A stretch of 64,000 nt of DNA from NCBI RefSeq assembly GCF_004138485.1, contig NZ_RYEV01000004.1:1424803-1488802 (forward strand), given 5' to 3'. The translations under genes and the position numbers were made by a program. This document shows positions 45,483 through 53,677 of this stretch, in pieces. Positions within the stretch are counted from its first letter, which is position 1; each line of letters begins with the position of its first letter. This DNA is from Peristeroidobacter soli (GTDB lineage Bacteria > Pseudomonadota > Gammaproteobacteria > Steroidobacterales > Steroidobacteraceae). The notes below the pieces were generated by a model. That model did not search any database. It saw only the letters and a program-made list of their open reading frames with translations, and was not told the DNA's origin.

Positions 45483-47030
45483 TCATGATTTCTTCCCGAG
45501 ATCGATAATCTTTTCTCCCAGCAACTTCCCGAAGGTGAGCGCTGGAGTCACGCTCGCACCGTTGGTGTGCGCTTTGCCGCCGGTCGAGGCGCCGAGAACC
45601 TCGCCCGCGGCGTAAAGGTTGGGAATGACTTTGCCCGCCTTGGTGGTGACCTGCAGATCCTTGTTCACGCCCAGCCCGGCGTACGATTTGAGCGTCCAGG
45701 TCTGCGATCGGATCGCGTAGAACGGTCCATTGGTGAGCGACACGGGCCGATGCTCGCGCATCAAGGGATCGCTCTTTTGTTGCTCGATGGCCTCGTTGTA
45801 CGTCGCCACGGTTTTCTGCAGCGTGGCGGGATCGACTCCGGCGCGTACGCCCAGCTCCGTCCAGGTCGCGCCACGATGAAACATCGGATGTTTGTTGAAT
45901 GCCTCGATCAATTGCTCGCGCTTCCAGCGCGGAATGAGCAGCGGCGCCTCATCGAGTACACGCTGGTCGAACACGGCCCAGAAACGATGACCCGGTTGTC
46001 GATCCATCGTGCGATCGCGCTCGCTCATGCTCGGATGATCCTCGCGAACGAATCGTTCGCCGCGCATGTTCACGTAGATCTCCCAGGGCTTGCGAATGCG
46101 GTGATCGATCATCATGTCGGCCGCAGCCGTCGACGGCCACTGATCGCTCTGAGCGATGGAGCCGTAATAGCCCACGTAATTCTCGGCGCAGCGCAGATAG
46201 CCGCCGGCAGCGAGCCCGAGCGTGAGCCCCGCCCCCTGGCTCGAAGGCATTGCCGCCCGTCGATAGAGCGGCACGCCATGCAAGGCTTCGAACATGCTCG
46301 GATTGCCCGCGCAGCCCCCGGTTGCGACGACGGTGTTGAGACCACGCACGTCCGAACGTTTGCCATTGCTGTCCTCGACCACGACGCCGTTGATCGCGCC
46401 TTTCGCATCCTGGATCAGATCGACCGCACCGGCGTCAGTCATGAGCGTGATGCGCCCCGACTGCACCCGCTTGTCGAACTCGGGTTTCATCACGGCGAGG
46501 ATGGAGCGGCCGTTCTGCGCGCCCCAGTGATAGCGGGGCACGGAGTAGTAATCGTAGAGAGTGCCGACGGAGGGTTGTTCGTCCGGAATCTTCAGGCCGA
46601 TGTCGGCGAGCCAATTGACCATGGAACCTGCGTTGTCCGCCCAAAGCCGCGCCATCTCGGGGACCGCAGTGTTGCTGCTGATCTTCATGATGTCGTCGTA
46701 GTGCTGTTGGGCCGAGTCCCGAATGCCCTTGGCCTTCTGGAACACGGTGCCGGCAGCGCCCATCATGCCGCCGGAAACCACCAGCGTGCCGCCGACGCTC
46801 GCACCCTTTTCGATCACGATCACGTTCGCGCCGCGGTCGGCAGCGAAGATCGCCGCGATCATGCCGGCGGTGCCGCCGCCGATAATTACGAGCGGGTTGG
46901 CTTGTTGCGCGTAAGCCTTTCGCATCGACCACGGCAATGTCGAGAGTGCGGTGGCCGCCGCGGCCGCTTTCAGCACGGAGCGTCGAGAGAAGGACGGAGT
47001 GTGCTCGCTCCGATCATCGTGGTTCGGCAT
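45483..47030 (-). CDS. Tat-exported FAD-dependent oxidoreductase (flavocytochrome c / ketosteroid-dehydrogenase type)
   Basis: 515 residues. Twin-arginine leader SRRSVLK at 15-21 with a hydrophobic stretch to about 42, then the dinucleotide fold LVIIGGGTAGMIAA (48-60), a FAD_binding_2 domain with GGTLVVSGGMMG, a fumarate-reductase-like capping domain, and the C-terminal YAAGEVLGASTGGKAHTNGASVTPALTFGKLLGE. Enzymes of this group reduce or oxidise carbon-carbon double bonds next to carbonyls. Export through Tat with bound flavin places the reaction in the periplasm. It is the middle gene of the operon behind operator B, between the alpha/beta hydrolase and the VOC remnant. Confidence 0.85.
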   Translation of the reverse strand: MPNHDDRSEHTPSFSRRSVLKAAAAATALSTLPWSMRKAYAQQANPLVIIGGGTAGMIAAIFAADRGANVIVIEKGASVGGTLVVSGGMMGAAGTVFQKAKGIRDSAQQHYDDIMKISSNTAVPEMARLWADNAGSMVNWLADIGLKIPDEQPSVGTLYDYYSVPRYHWGAQNGRSILAVMKPEFDKRVQSGRITLMTDAGAVDLIQDAKGAINGVVVEDSNGKRSDVRGLNTVVATGGCAGNPSMFEALHGVPLYRRAAMPSSQGAGLTLGLAAGGYLRCAENYVGYYGSIAQSDQWPSTAAADMMIDHRIRKPWEIYVNMRGERFVREDHPSMSERDRTMDRQPGHRFWAVFDQRVLDEAPLLIPRWKREQLIEAFNKHPMFHRGATWTELGVRAGVDPATLQKTVATYNEAIEQQKSDPLMREHRPVSLTNGPFYAIRSQTWTLKSYAGLGVNKDLQVTTKAGKVIPNLYAAGEVLGASTGGKAHTNGASVTPALTFGKLLGEKIIDLGKKS

Positions 47031-47053
47031 GGGCTCGCTCGAAGAATGGGAGA

Positions 47054-47998
47054 TCAGATTCGTTCGTCTTGATAGCGGCGCATGGCGTCCGCTATCGGAC
47101 CGGGGTTGTTGTGCAGGTCACGCAAGACGAAGTTGTCAGGCAGCACCTTGGCCTGCTTCGACGACTTGAGCATGCCGACGACCTTCTCGCTCATCTCGCG
47201 GGCCGAGAACTTGAACAGGCCCGACTCTTTCGAGCCGTCTTCGATCACGATGAGCGCCACCGGTTGCGTGAGTTGGGCGAGTCGGGCATCGAAGCGCTGG
47301 CTGTATTCGAACGCCGCGGCATGACCGTATTCGTAGCGAGTCAATGGCCGCAGTTCCTCCACCGCCATTCGGCCCCACACTGTATCGTCGACTCGAGATT
47401 TTTCGCGCGACTTGATTCGCTTCGGCAGTCGCTCACAGAACAGCGTGAAGGCTTCTTCGGAAGACTCGGGGTGATGGACATTGTCCAGCAGCTTCTTCAT
47501 CTCTTCCGGCGGCACGACCGACACGCCCGAGAGCCCCATCATCACGCGACGGACCATCCCGGGCTCGGTGGCCGCAATCTCGGCGACGATGCGCGAGCCG
47601 GTGTGGAAGCCGAAGACATCGATCTGACGCTGCGGCCCGTAGCCCAGATTCTTCAGTGCGACGCGCATCGCCGCCGCATAGTCTTCGATGCGGGGAATTT
47701 CCTTCGGCCCGTCCGATCCGCCGTGTCCCGGAGTGTCGAGCGCGATCACGACCCGGTCCTTGCCGAGCGCCTGCACCAGCTCGTTGTACTCGACCGAGGA
47801 ATTGGGCGACTGGTGGAATAGAACCAGATCCGGTTTGTTCTTATCGCCGCCGCCCGGCGGCGCGACGGTCGAGTAGTGCAGCTGACCGTACGGCATATCG
47901 ACGTAACCGTGGCGCAACGCCGGCTCGTCGGCGGCGCAGGCCGGCGCATGCATCGCAAGCACGGCCAGGCATGCCAACGCGGATCCGCAGCGAAACAT
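47054..47998 (-). CDS. Exported alpha/beta hydrolase-fold protein with altered nucleophile elbow
   Basis: 314 residues, signal peptide 1-22 (ACAAD). The fold is recognisable (LVLFHQSPNSSVEYNEL, DTPGHGGSDGP), but the nucleophile elbow reads FGFHTGS, so His132 stands where Ser is expected and Thr133 follows. The protein may use another residue, catalyse a non-hydrolytic reaction (such as ring cleavage by cofactor-free dioxygenase relatives) or only bind a ligand. GAGGAG precedes the ATG at 47998. It is the first gene of the operon with the Tat flavoprotein; operator B lies 31 bases upstream. Confidence 0.8.
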   Translation of the reverse strand: MFRCGSALACLAVLAMHAPACAADEPALRHGYVDMPYGQLHYSTVAPPGGGDKNKPDLVLFHQSPNSSVEYNELVQALGKDRVVIALDTPGHGGSDGPKEIPRIEDYAAAMRVALKNLGYGPQRQIDVFGFHTGSRIVAEIAATEPGMVRRVMMGLSGVSVVPPEEMKKLLDNVHHPESSEEAFTLFCERLPKRIKSREKSRVDDTVWGRMAVEELRPLTRYEYGHAAAFEYSQRFDARLAQLTQPVALIVIEDGSKESGLFKFSAREMSEKVVGMLKSSKQAKVLPDNFVLRDLHNNPGPIADAMRRYQDERI

Positions 47999-48028
47999 GA
48001 ACTTCTCCTCTGACGGGGACTTTCTCTC

Positions 48029-48044
48029 TCGTAGTTAACTACGT
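48029..48044. promoter_or_regulatory. GntR-type operator B (alpha/beta hydrolase operon)
   Basis: TCGTAGTTAACTACGT contains the perfect 14-bp palindrome CGTAGTTAACTACG, 31 bases upstream of the hydrolase start. It is the most symmetrical site of the set. Confidence 0.8.
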
Positions 48045-48105
48045 TTTCTACGCCAACCCAGAGGCAAGAGTCGCCGCAACCCTCGACACCTGTCAAGAAC
48101 CAAGA

Positions 48106-49005
48106 TCAGCGTCGCGAGGACAGCGCGATACCGCCGACGATGAGCACGAACGCGACGCCGTGAAACCAGCGAGGGGGCTCGCCCAGCACGGCGGACGACA
48201 GAATCGCCGCGAAGACCGGCGTCAGATTGTTGAAGAAGGACGCGACCGCCGGCCCGGCCCGCTCCACGCCCACGCCCCAGCAGCGATAAGCGATGAGCGA
48301 CGGTCCGATCGCAACGTAGATCAACAGCGCCACGATCCAGCCGCTCCATTCCACATGCGCCAGTCCCGCCGACCATTCCCCGAACGCCGCGAGGCTCGCC
48401 CACAGAGCGCCGAACATGACCTGGGCCAGCAGGAACTCGGCCCACGGCCAGGAACGAATCGACGGCTCGCGCGGCCGCGCCAGCATCCAGCTATAAAAAG
48501 ACCAGGAGATGATGGCCACCAGCACGAACAGATCGCCCGTAACGAGCTGCACGTTCGCGAGCGACTTCCAGTCGCCGCGGGACAATACGAGAAGCACGCC
48601 GGCGAGCGACACCAGGGCGCCGAGGATCTGCATCCGGTGCGGCTTTTCGCCGTACCAGAACGCGCCCACGCACAGCGTCCACACCGGCAGGCTCGACGTG
48701 ATCAGAGTGACATTGATGGGCGTCGACGTTTGTAGAGCCAGATACTGAAAGGCGTTGTAGCTGCCGACCCCGAGTAGACCGAGCAACAGGAAGTAGCCGG
48801 CACGGCGCCACAGCGGACCGTCGGCACGCAGGATCCGGTGCCCGAGCGGCAACAGGATCGCGAAGGCCAGCGCCCACCTGAGCGCATTCAGTAACAAAGG
48901 CGAGATCGATCCGACCGACATCCGTCCCAAGATGGCATTCCCCGCCCACAGCAGCGGCGGCAGCATCAACAGGAGCGCGGTACGAGCAGTGAGTCCAGGG
49001 GCCAT
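48106..49005 (-). CDS. EamA/DMT-family transporter
   Basis: 299 residues with ten hydrophobic segments in two EamA repeats (LLWAGNAILGRMSVGSISPLLLNALRW near the start; a second repeat from about 150). It probably exports or imports a small metabolite. No operator lies close to its start: the nearest (49121) is 116 bases upstream and may serve the divergent receptor gene. It lies tail-to-head before the operator-B operon on the same strand, 61 bases from the operator. Confidence 0.85.
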   Translation of the reverse strand: MAPGLTARTALLLMLPPLLWAGNAILGRMSVGSISPLLLNALRWALAFAILLPLGHRILRADGPLWRRAGYFLLLGLLGVGSYNAFQYLALQTSTPINVTLITSSLPVWTLCVGAFWYGEKPHRMQILGALVSLAGVLLVLSRGDWKSLANVQLVTGDLFVLVAIISWSFYSWMLARPREPSIRSWPWAEFLLAQVMFGALWASLAAFGEWSAGLAHVEWSGWIVALLIYVAIGPSLIAYRCWGVGVERAGPAVASFFNNLTPVFAAILSSAVLGEPPRWFHGVAFVLIVGGIALSSRR

Positions 49006-49120
49006 CGAGAATCGTCAGCGTCAACTTGGCCGGCCATGGTAGTGCACGCGCCCGGTGCATAGGTAATTTCCGGCGCCCCCGAACCGCGCGATGTACTGCT
49101 CCACTATAACAACCTAGTGC

Positions 49121-49136
49121 ACATAGATAACTAAGT
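49121..49136. promoter_or_regulatory. GntR-type operator C (TonB receptor 1)
   Basis: ACATAGATAACTAAGT matches 13 of 16 consensus bases. A second partial copy, ACCTAGTGCACATAGA, overlaps it at 49112-49127. It lies 103 bases upstream of the receptor start and 116 bases upstream of the EamA start. Confidence 0.55.
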
Positions 49137-49238
49137 GTTGACGGTTAAATAAGTGAAGAGTTAGCCTGATTTCGAGAGCGGCAGACGCGCCTCGCGTCGC
49201 ATTCCGCTGGCGAACAACTTCAACATGGGGAGCTAACG

Positions 49239-51446
49239 ATGCCGATCCGTTTACCTGTCCGCCCGTCCCTTCTTGCCACTCTCACCGCGCTCGTTCCGGC
49301 GGTAGGTGGCGCTCAAACCGTATCCACGCCGCAATCGGAGGGGACGACGCTGGAGGAAGTCAGCGTGACCGCGGAGCGCTACCGCGCTACCGTTCAGACC
49401 ACTCCGGTTGCCGTCACCGCCATTTCCGCCGAAGCCCTCGCCGATCGTCAGGTCGGTAACGTGCTGCAGGCCGCTGCTGACATTCCAGGCACGGTCATCA
49501 TGCCGAACATCAACAGCAGCAATAACGCGCGCATCGTCATGCGCGGCGCCGGCCAGGAAAACAGCGGCATCAACTTCGACCAGGGCGTCGGCGTCTATAT
49601 CGACGATGTGATTCAGCCGCGCGTCAACGGTGCCTTCTTTGATTTCTTCGACGTGAGCTCCATCGAAGTGCTGCGCGGTCCGCAGGGCACGCTGTACGGG
49701 CGCAACTCATCGGGCGGCGCCGTCAAGATCATCACCAAGCGCCCCTCCTTCACCTGGACCGGCGGCGCCGAGGCGGCCGCGGGCAACTGGAATGCGCTCA
49801 ACGGCAAGGCCTATCTCAGCGGTCCGTTGATCGGCGACAAGCTGGCCTTCTCGTTGAGCGCCTCGAGCAACGAGCGTGACGGTTATTTGTACAACCCTTA
49901 CTACGACAAGCGCGTCGGCGACGTGAAGAACAGCGCCGAACGCATCAAGTTCCTGTACACGCCCACCGACAATCTCGAGTTCCAGCTCGAATATCACTTC
50001 ATCCAGGATTATTCGGAGTCGACGTACGGGGTGCCCCTGCTGGTGGCACCGAATGTCGTCGGCACGCAAGCGAACGGCACGCGCAATCGCAGCCTCACGA
50101 TCACGGAGAACCTGGGCACGCCGGGCAACCCGTTCCTCTACAACGACGGCGGCTCACTGCACGCGAGCTGGAACGACGGTCCGTTTTCGGTGAATTACAT
50201 CGGCGGCATCGGCAATCTGCGCACCTTCAGCGACGGCACCGTGCAGCTCACATTGACCCGCGCAGCGCAAGTCGCCTACGAGAACGGTACCGAAGCGCCG
50301 GCCGGCGCCAACGAAGGCCGCGCCCGCGTGCAGTGGTATAGCCACGAGCTCAACTCGACCTACTCGACGGAGCGCATCAAGGGCGTCGTCGGTCTCTACT
50401 ATTACAACGAAGAAGGCTCCAGCCGATCCTTCGCGGCCGACAGCCCCACGATCGACCAGGACCGCGGCGTCGATGCCTGGGCCGCATACGCGCAGGGCAC
50501 CTACACGCTCGACAACGGCCTGGGCTTCACAGCGGGCGTCCGGCATACGGAAGAAACAGCCGACTTCACTCAGTACTACCGCTTGCAGCTCGCCGCCCCT
50601 CAGTCCGATACAAAGACCTTCACTGCCGACACCATCAAGCTCGGCCTCAATTGGCAAATCACGGATGACATCCTGACGTACGCCTCCTATACCGAAGGCT
50701 TCAAGTCCGGCGGCTTCAATCCCGTGCCGCCAGCCAACAGCATCGGCGGCGGACAGATCGGTCGTCCGGTGCCCTACGATCCGGAGAACGTGGAGAGTTA
50801 CGAAGCCGGCGGCAAATTCACGATGTTCGATCGTCGCGTGCGCCTGAACCTGGCGGTGTTCCGAGCCGAATACTCCGGCATGCAGCTGCCGCAGTTCTTC
50901 CCTGGCACGACCACGAGCTACACCACCAACGCCACCGGCGCGATCGTCGAAGGCATCGAGTTCGAGCCCACCTGGCAAGCGCTGGATGACCTGCAGATCT
51001 ACGCCAGCGGCTCGTTGATGAGAGGTCACTACACCGCCTCGTTCAATTGCTCCCTGTCGACCACGCAGGTCGTCGATTGCTCCGGCAACGACCTGAAGGC
51101 GCTGACCCCGCGCAAGATGACCTTGGGCGTCAAGTACACGCCGCAGCTCGCCTTCGTGCCGGGACAGCTGACGTTCAATGGTTCCTGGAATTACAACAGC
51201 AGCTTCTACACCAACCTGTCGAACGAGCGGGCGGTGTTCCAGCCGGAACAGGCGGACCTGTTCAACGCGTCCATCGCCTGGACGGATGACTCAGGCAAGT
51301 ACAAGGCGGCGCTCGAGGGTCGCAACATTCTCGACGACCACTTCATCATGAACGGCGTGCAGCTCGCGAGCCCGACGGCGCCGCAGATCACGGGCTATCC
51401 GAACGAGCCCCGCACCATCATGTTCCGGCTCGGCGTGAACTTCTGA
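49239..51446 (+). CDS. TonB-dependent receptor 1 of the GntR cluster
   Basis: 735 residues; GGGGAG lies 6 bases before the ATG. Signal peptide (about 1-26), plug domain (LEEVSVTAERYRA to VLRGPQGTLYGRNSSGGAVKI) and barrel ending TIMFRLGVNF. There is no STN domain. It is clearly paralogous to the receptor at 60446: both share the TTPVAVTAISAEAL-type start, an arrangement like MRGAGQENSGINFDQGVGVYIDD and YASYTEGFKSGGFNP. It should import the cluster substrate across the outer membrane. Confidence 0.93.
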   Translation: MPIRLPVRPSLLATLTALVPAVGGAQTVSTPQSEGTTLEEVSVTAERYRATVQTTPVAVTAISAEALADRQVGNVLQAAADIPGTVIMPNINSSNNARIVMRGAGQENSGINFDQGVGVYIDDVIQPRVNGAFFDFFDVSSIEVLRGPQGTLYGRNSSGGAVKIITKRPSFTWTGGAEAAAGNWNALNGKAYLSGPLIGDKLAFSLSASSNERDGYLYNPYYDKRVGDVKNSAERIKFLYTPTDNLEFQLEYHFIQDYSESTYGVPLLVAPNVVGTQANGTRNRSLTITENLGTPGNPFLYNDGGSLHASWNDGPFSVNYIGGIGNLRTFSDGTVQLTLTRAAQVAYENGTEAPAGANEGRARVQWYSHELNSTYSTERIKGVVGLYYYNEEGSSRSFAADSPTIDQDRGVDAWAAYAQGTYTLDNGLGFTAGVRHTEETADFTQYYRLQLAAPQSDTKTFTADTIKLGLNWQITDDILTYASYTEGFKSGGFNPVPPANSIGGGQIGRPVPYDPENVESYEAGGKFTMFDRRVRLNLAVFRAEYSGMQLPQFFPGTTTSYTTNATGAIVEGIEFEPTWQALDDLQIYASGSLMRGHYTASFNCSLSTTQVVDCSGNDLKALTPRKMTLGVKYTPQLAFVPGQLTFNGSWNYNSSFYTNLSNERAVFQPEQADLFNASIAWTDDSGKYKAALEGRNILDDHFIMNGVQLASPTAPQITGYPNEPRTIMFRLGVNF

Positions 51447-51459
51447 GACATCGGTACAC

Positions 51460-51485
51460 GGGCGCGGAGCGATAACTCCGCGCCC
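51460..51485 (+). terminator. Hairpin after TonB receptor 1
   Basis: GGGCGCGGAG and CTCCGCGCCC form a perfect 10-bp stem with a 6-base loop, 14 bases past the receptor stop. There is no T run, so efficiency is uncertain. The remaining bases up to 51572 show no gene. Confidence 0.6.
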
Positions 51486-51572
51486 TCTGCACACCGCCCG
51501 GCATGCGAGCCCGCACCTGAGAAAGGCCGCCCCCATCGCGAGACCGCCGCCCACCCATCGGACCCGAGCAAC

Positions 51573-51608
51573 AAAAAAGCCGTGACGCCGGCGTATCGGC
51601 GTCACGGC
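51573..51608 (-). terminator. Rho-independent terminator of the bicupin operon
   Basis: On the minus strand a 12-bp perfect stem (GCCGTGACGCCG with CGGCGTCACGGC) and a 6-base loop are followed by six T residues. It ends the operon DABB-VOC-bicupin 23 bases past the bicupin stop. Confidence 0.9.
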
Positions 51609-51631
51609 CTGGTTTGGAAATTCTACGCTTG

Positions 51632-52672
51632 TTACCTGGCGATATAGGTCGGCGCCTCGATCGGCGTCGGCGTGTCGGTCCAGCGGGTGCCCTTCGCGTA
51701 AGTCACTTCCAACCACACGACACCGCCCGTGCTGGCGGCGCTGGGCGACAGACCGACGATGGCCATCGGCGGACGCTCGAAGTAGAAGTGCTTGGACAAC
51801 TTGAAGGTCTCGGGCTTGCCGCCGGGCGCGGAGTACGCGTCGATCGACAGATCGCCGTTGATGACGAAGTTGAACTGATGAGCGTCCTTGTAATAGTACG
51901 GCCGCAGCTGCGCCGGCGTCTTGGCATTCGCTTCCAGGAAGTACATCGTGGCGCGATAGCCGTGCGAGGGATCGTCGATGAGATATTTGACGTTGAGGCC
52001 GGGCACATCCTCGACCGGCTGCCACGGCATCTTTTCGAGCGTATCGATGATACGCGGCGTCGACCAGTGCTGGATCTTCTTGTAGTCCGGGTTGTATTTC
52101 ATGCCGGGACCGGTGCTCGGCGGGCTGTTACGAACCGCCGGATCGACCGTGAACGAGCCCGCGTTCACATTGCTCTCTTCCATGATCATGATGACCGCGC
52201 CGATCTGCGAGGCCATATGTTTCATACGGCCCTTCTCGCCACCGTGCAGGCTGTAAGGCGGCCGCGACAGGAAGTTGCCTTCGCGGAAACGCTGCAGTGG
52301 ACCAGCGACGTTGTCCGGCGTCGTGGACTCGTTGTTGGTGAAGTCGCCCTGGATGTTATAGGCCCACTCGTGGAACTCGTGATAGTGCACGTAGGCACCT
52401 TCGGCACCGGGCGGCACATACAGGATTCTCAGCGCGCCGCCATCATTGGGGGCCTGGAACAACGTACGTGTCCCCCAACCCGAACCGGCGCGAGGCGCGG
52501 CGATCGGCATTTTCTCGACATCGATCACGCGAATGGCGGCATGCGGCGCGGCGGCCGTCGATCGCTTTTCGTGCGCGGGAACATCGGCAGCGATCGACGG
52601 CGTCGCTACCAACGCCGCCGTGGCCCAAAGGGCGGCCGCGGCCAGGCGGTGAGTGTGCACAACTGAAGGCAT
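51632..52672 (-). CDS. Exported bicupin 1, function unknown
   Basis: 346 residues from the ATG at 52672, which has GGGAG six bases upstream (an ATG 18 bases earlier is weaker). Signal peptide 1-29 (PSIAAD). The N-terminal half has a cupin-like metal motif, YVHYHEFHEW (His96, His98, Glu99), then LSRPPYSLHGGEKG with His143. The C-terminal half has a second cupin-like unit ending WLEVTYAKG. It is paralogous to the protein at 59280. A metal-dependent dioxygenase or isomerase role in the periplasm is possible but unproven. It is the last gene of the operon behind operator D. Confidence 0.75.
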   Translation of the reverse strand: MPSVVHTHRLAAAALWATAALVATPSIAADVPAHEKRSTAAAPHAAIRVIDVEKMPIAAPRAGSGWGTRTLFQAPNDGGALRILYVPPGAEGAYVHYHEFHEWAYNIQGDFTNNESTTPDNVAGPLQRFREGNFLSRPPYSLHGGEKGRMKHMASQIGAVIMIMEESNVNAGSFTVDPAVRNSPPSTGPGMKYNPDYKKIQHWSTPRIIDTLEKMPWQPVEDVPGLNVKYLIDDPSHGYRATMYFLEANAKTPAQLRPYYYKDAHQFNFVINGDLSIDAYSAPGGKPETFKLSKHFYFERPPMAIVGLSPSAASTGGVVWLEVTYAKGTRWTDTPTPIEAPTYIAR

Positions 52673-52692
52673 ATTGTTCTCCCGGGTCATTC

Positions 52693-53631
52693 TCAGGTTT
52701 CCACAAGCTCGATCAGCTCCCCGGCATTGCCGTACATCGTCGCGCAGGTCTTGCCGGAAAAAGGTTCGAGAGCATTCGGAGCAGCGGGCGCAATGAAGTC
52801 GCGCGAGTGCCTGGCCAGGTCGGAGCAGGAGAAAGTGACAACCGCCATGCCGGCCGGCAGCCCCTTCCCGATGCGCTCACGTTTCTTGCCGCTCGGCCCG
52901 TGCTGGTCCACTTCGATCTTGGCGCCGTCTTTCAAAGTGACGACGGACAGCGCCATGCTGGGCAGCTTGCGGATGGGGCTCGCGGTGTTGCCGAAGCGGT
53001 CCTTGTACCACTGCAACGAGCCCGGCAGGTCCGGCGACAGTTGCGTGGCGATGAAACATCGACCCACGAACGATTTCGCCACGGCCAGATCGGGACGGGT
53101 CTCGGTGATCCAGGTGAGCGCCAGGCGTTCGCCTGCCGGACCGACGGCGCCCATCGCTTTCAGATAGGAATAGGTCGGCACCAGTTGCGGCGGCCCGCGG
53201 ACGATGAACGGCGAATCCTTCAGCCGCTGATACAGCTCGTCGCTGTTTTGAACGGTGATCTCGGTGGTGCGCCAGCCGAACGTATCTTTATCGTCGTGGC
53301 CGGCCGGGGCTGCCTGTTCGACGAAACGCAGGTACGTCGGCTCACCGCTGTCCGGCCCGAGAATGACGTATCCCTTGCCGGCCAGATCGGGTGCGCCCCA
53401 ACTCGCCGCGGTCGCGGCCGGCAGCTTGCCTCGACTGACGAGGCGATAGCCCATGTACTTCGTCCAGGCCTGCTCCACTTCGGGCAAGCTCTTCGCCGTA
53501 TGCGTGACGGCACGAATCGCGCCGAGCGTCGCATTTGGCGCGGGCGGTGCCGGTTGCGCACGTGCCGACATGCCCACCGACAGCACTGCGCTGCCACCCA
53601 ACATCTGCAACACATCGCGTCGATTGATCAT
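52693..53631 (-). CDS. Exported VOC-family protein with two repeats
   Basis: 312 residues. The N-terminus NRRDVLQMLGGSAVLSVGMSARAQ is a Tat-like leader. Two vicinal-oxygen-chelate units follow (about 38-170, IRAVTHTAKSLPEVEQAWTKYMGY; about 170-312, FVGRCFIATQLSPDLPGSLQWYKDRFG). VOC proteins bind a metal and catalyse isomerisation, ring opening or dioxygenation. GGGAG lies six bases before the ATG. It is the middle gene between the DABB protein and bicupin 1; its paralogue at 44843 is truncated. Confidence 0.82.
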   Translation of the reverse strand: MINRRDVLQMLGGSAVLSVGMSARAQPAPPAPNATLGAIRAVTHTAKSLPEVEQAWTKYMGYRLVSRGKLPAATAASWGAPDLAGKGYVILGPDSGEPTYLRFVEQAAPAGHDDKDTFGWRTTEITVQNSDELYQRLKDSPFIVRGPPQLVPTYSYLKAMGAVGPAGERLALTWITETRPDLAVAKSFVGRCFIATQLSPDLPGSLQWYKDRFGNTASPIRKLPSMALSVVTLKDGAKIEVDQHGPSGKKRERIGKGLPAGMAVVTFSCSDLARHSRDFIAPAAPNALEPFSGKTCATMYGNAGELIELVET

Positions 53632-53677
53632 CGCAGCTCCCGCGTTTGATTTGAGAAGTGGTTCGAGTCGTGGCCGC

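Noticed and set aside
45483-47030. 3-ketosteroid delta-1-dehydrogenase proper
   Set aside because: The FAD_binding_2 architecture fits, but Tat export and lack of other steroid-degradation genes make the specific name unsupported.
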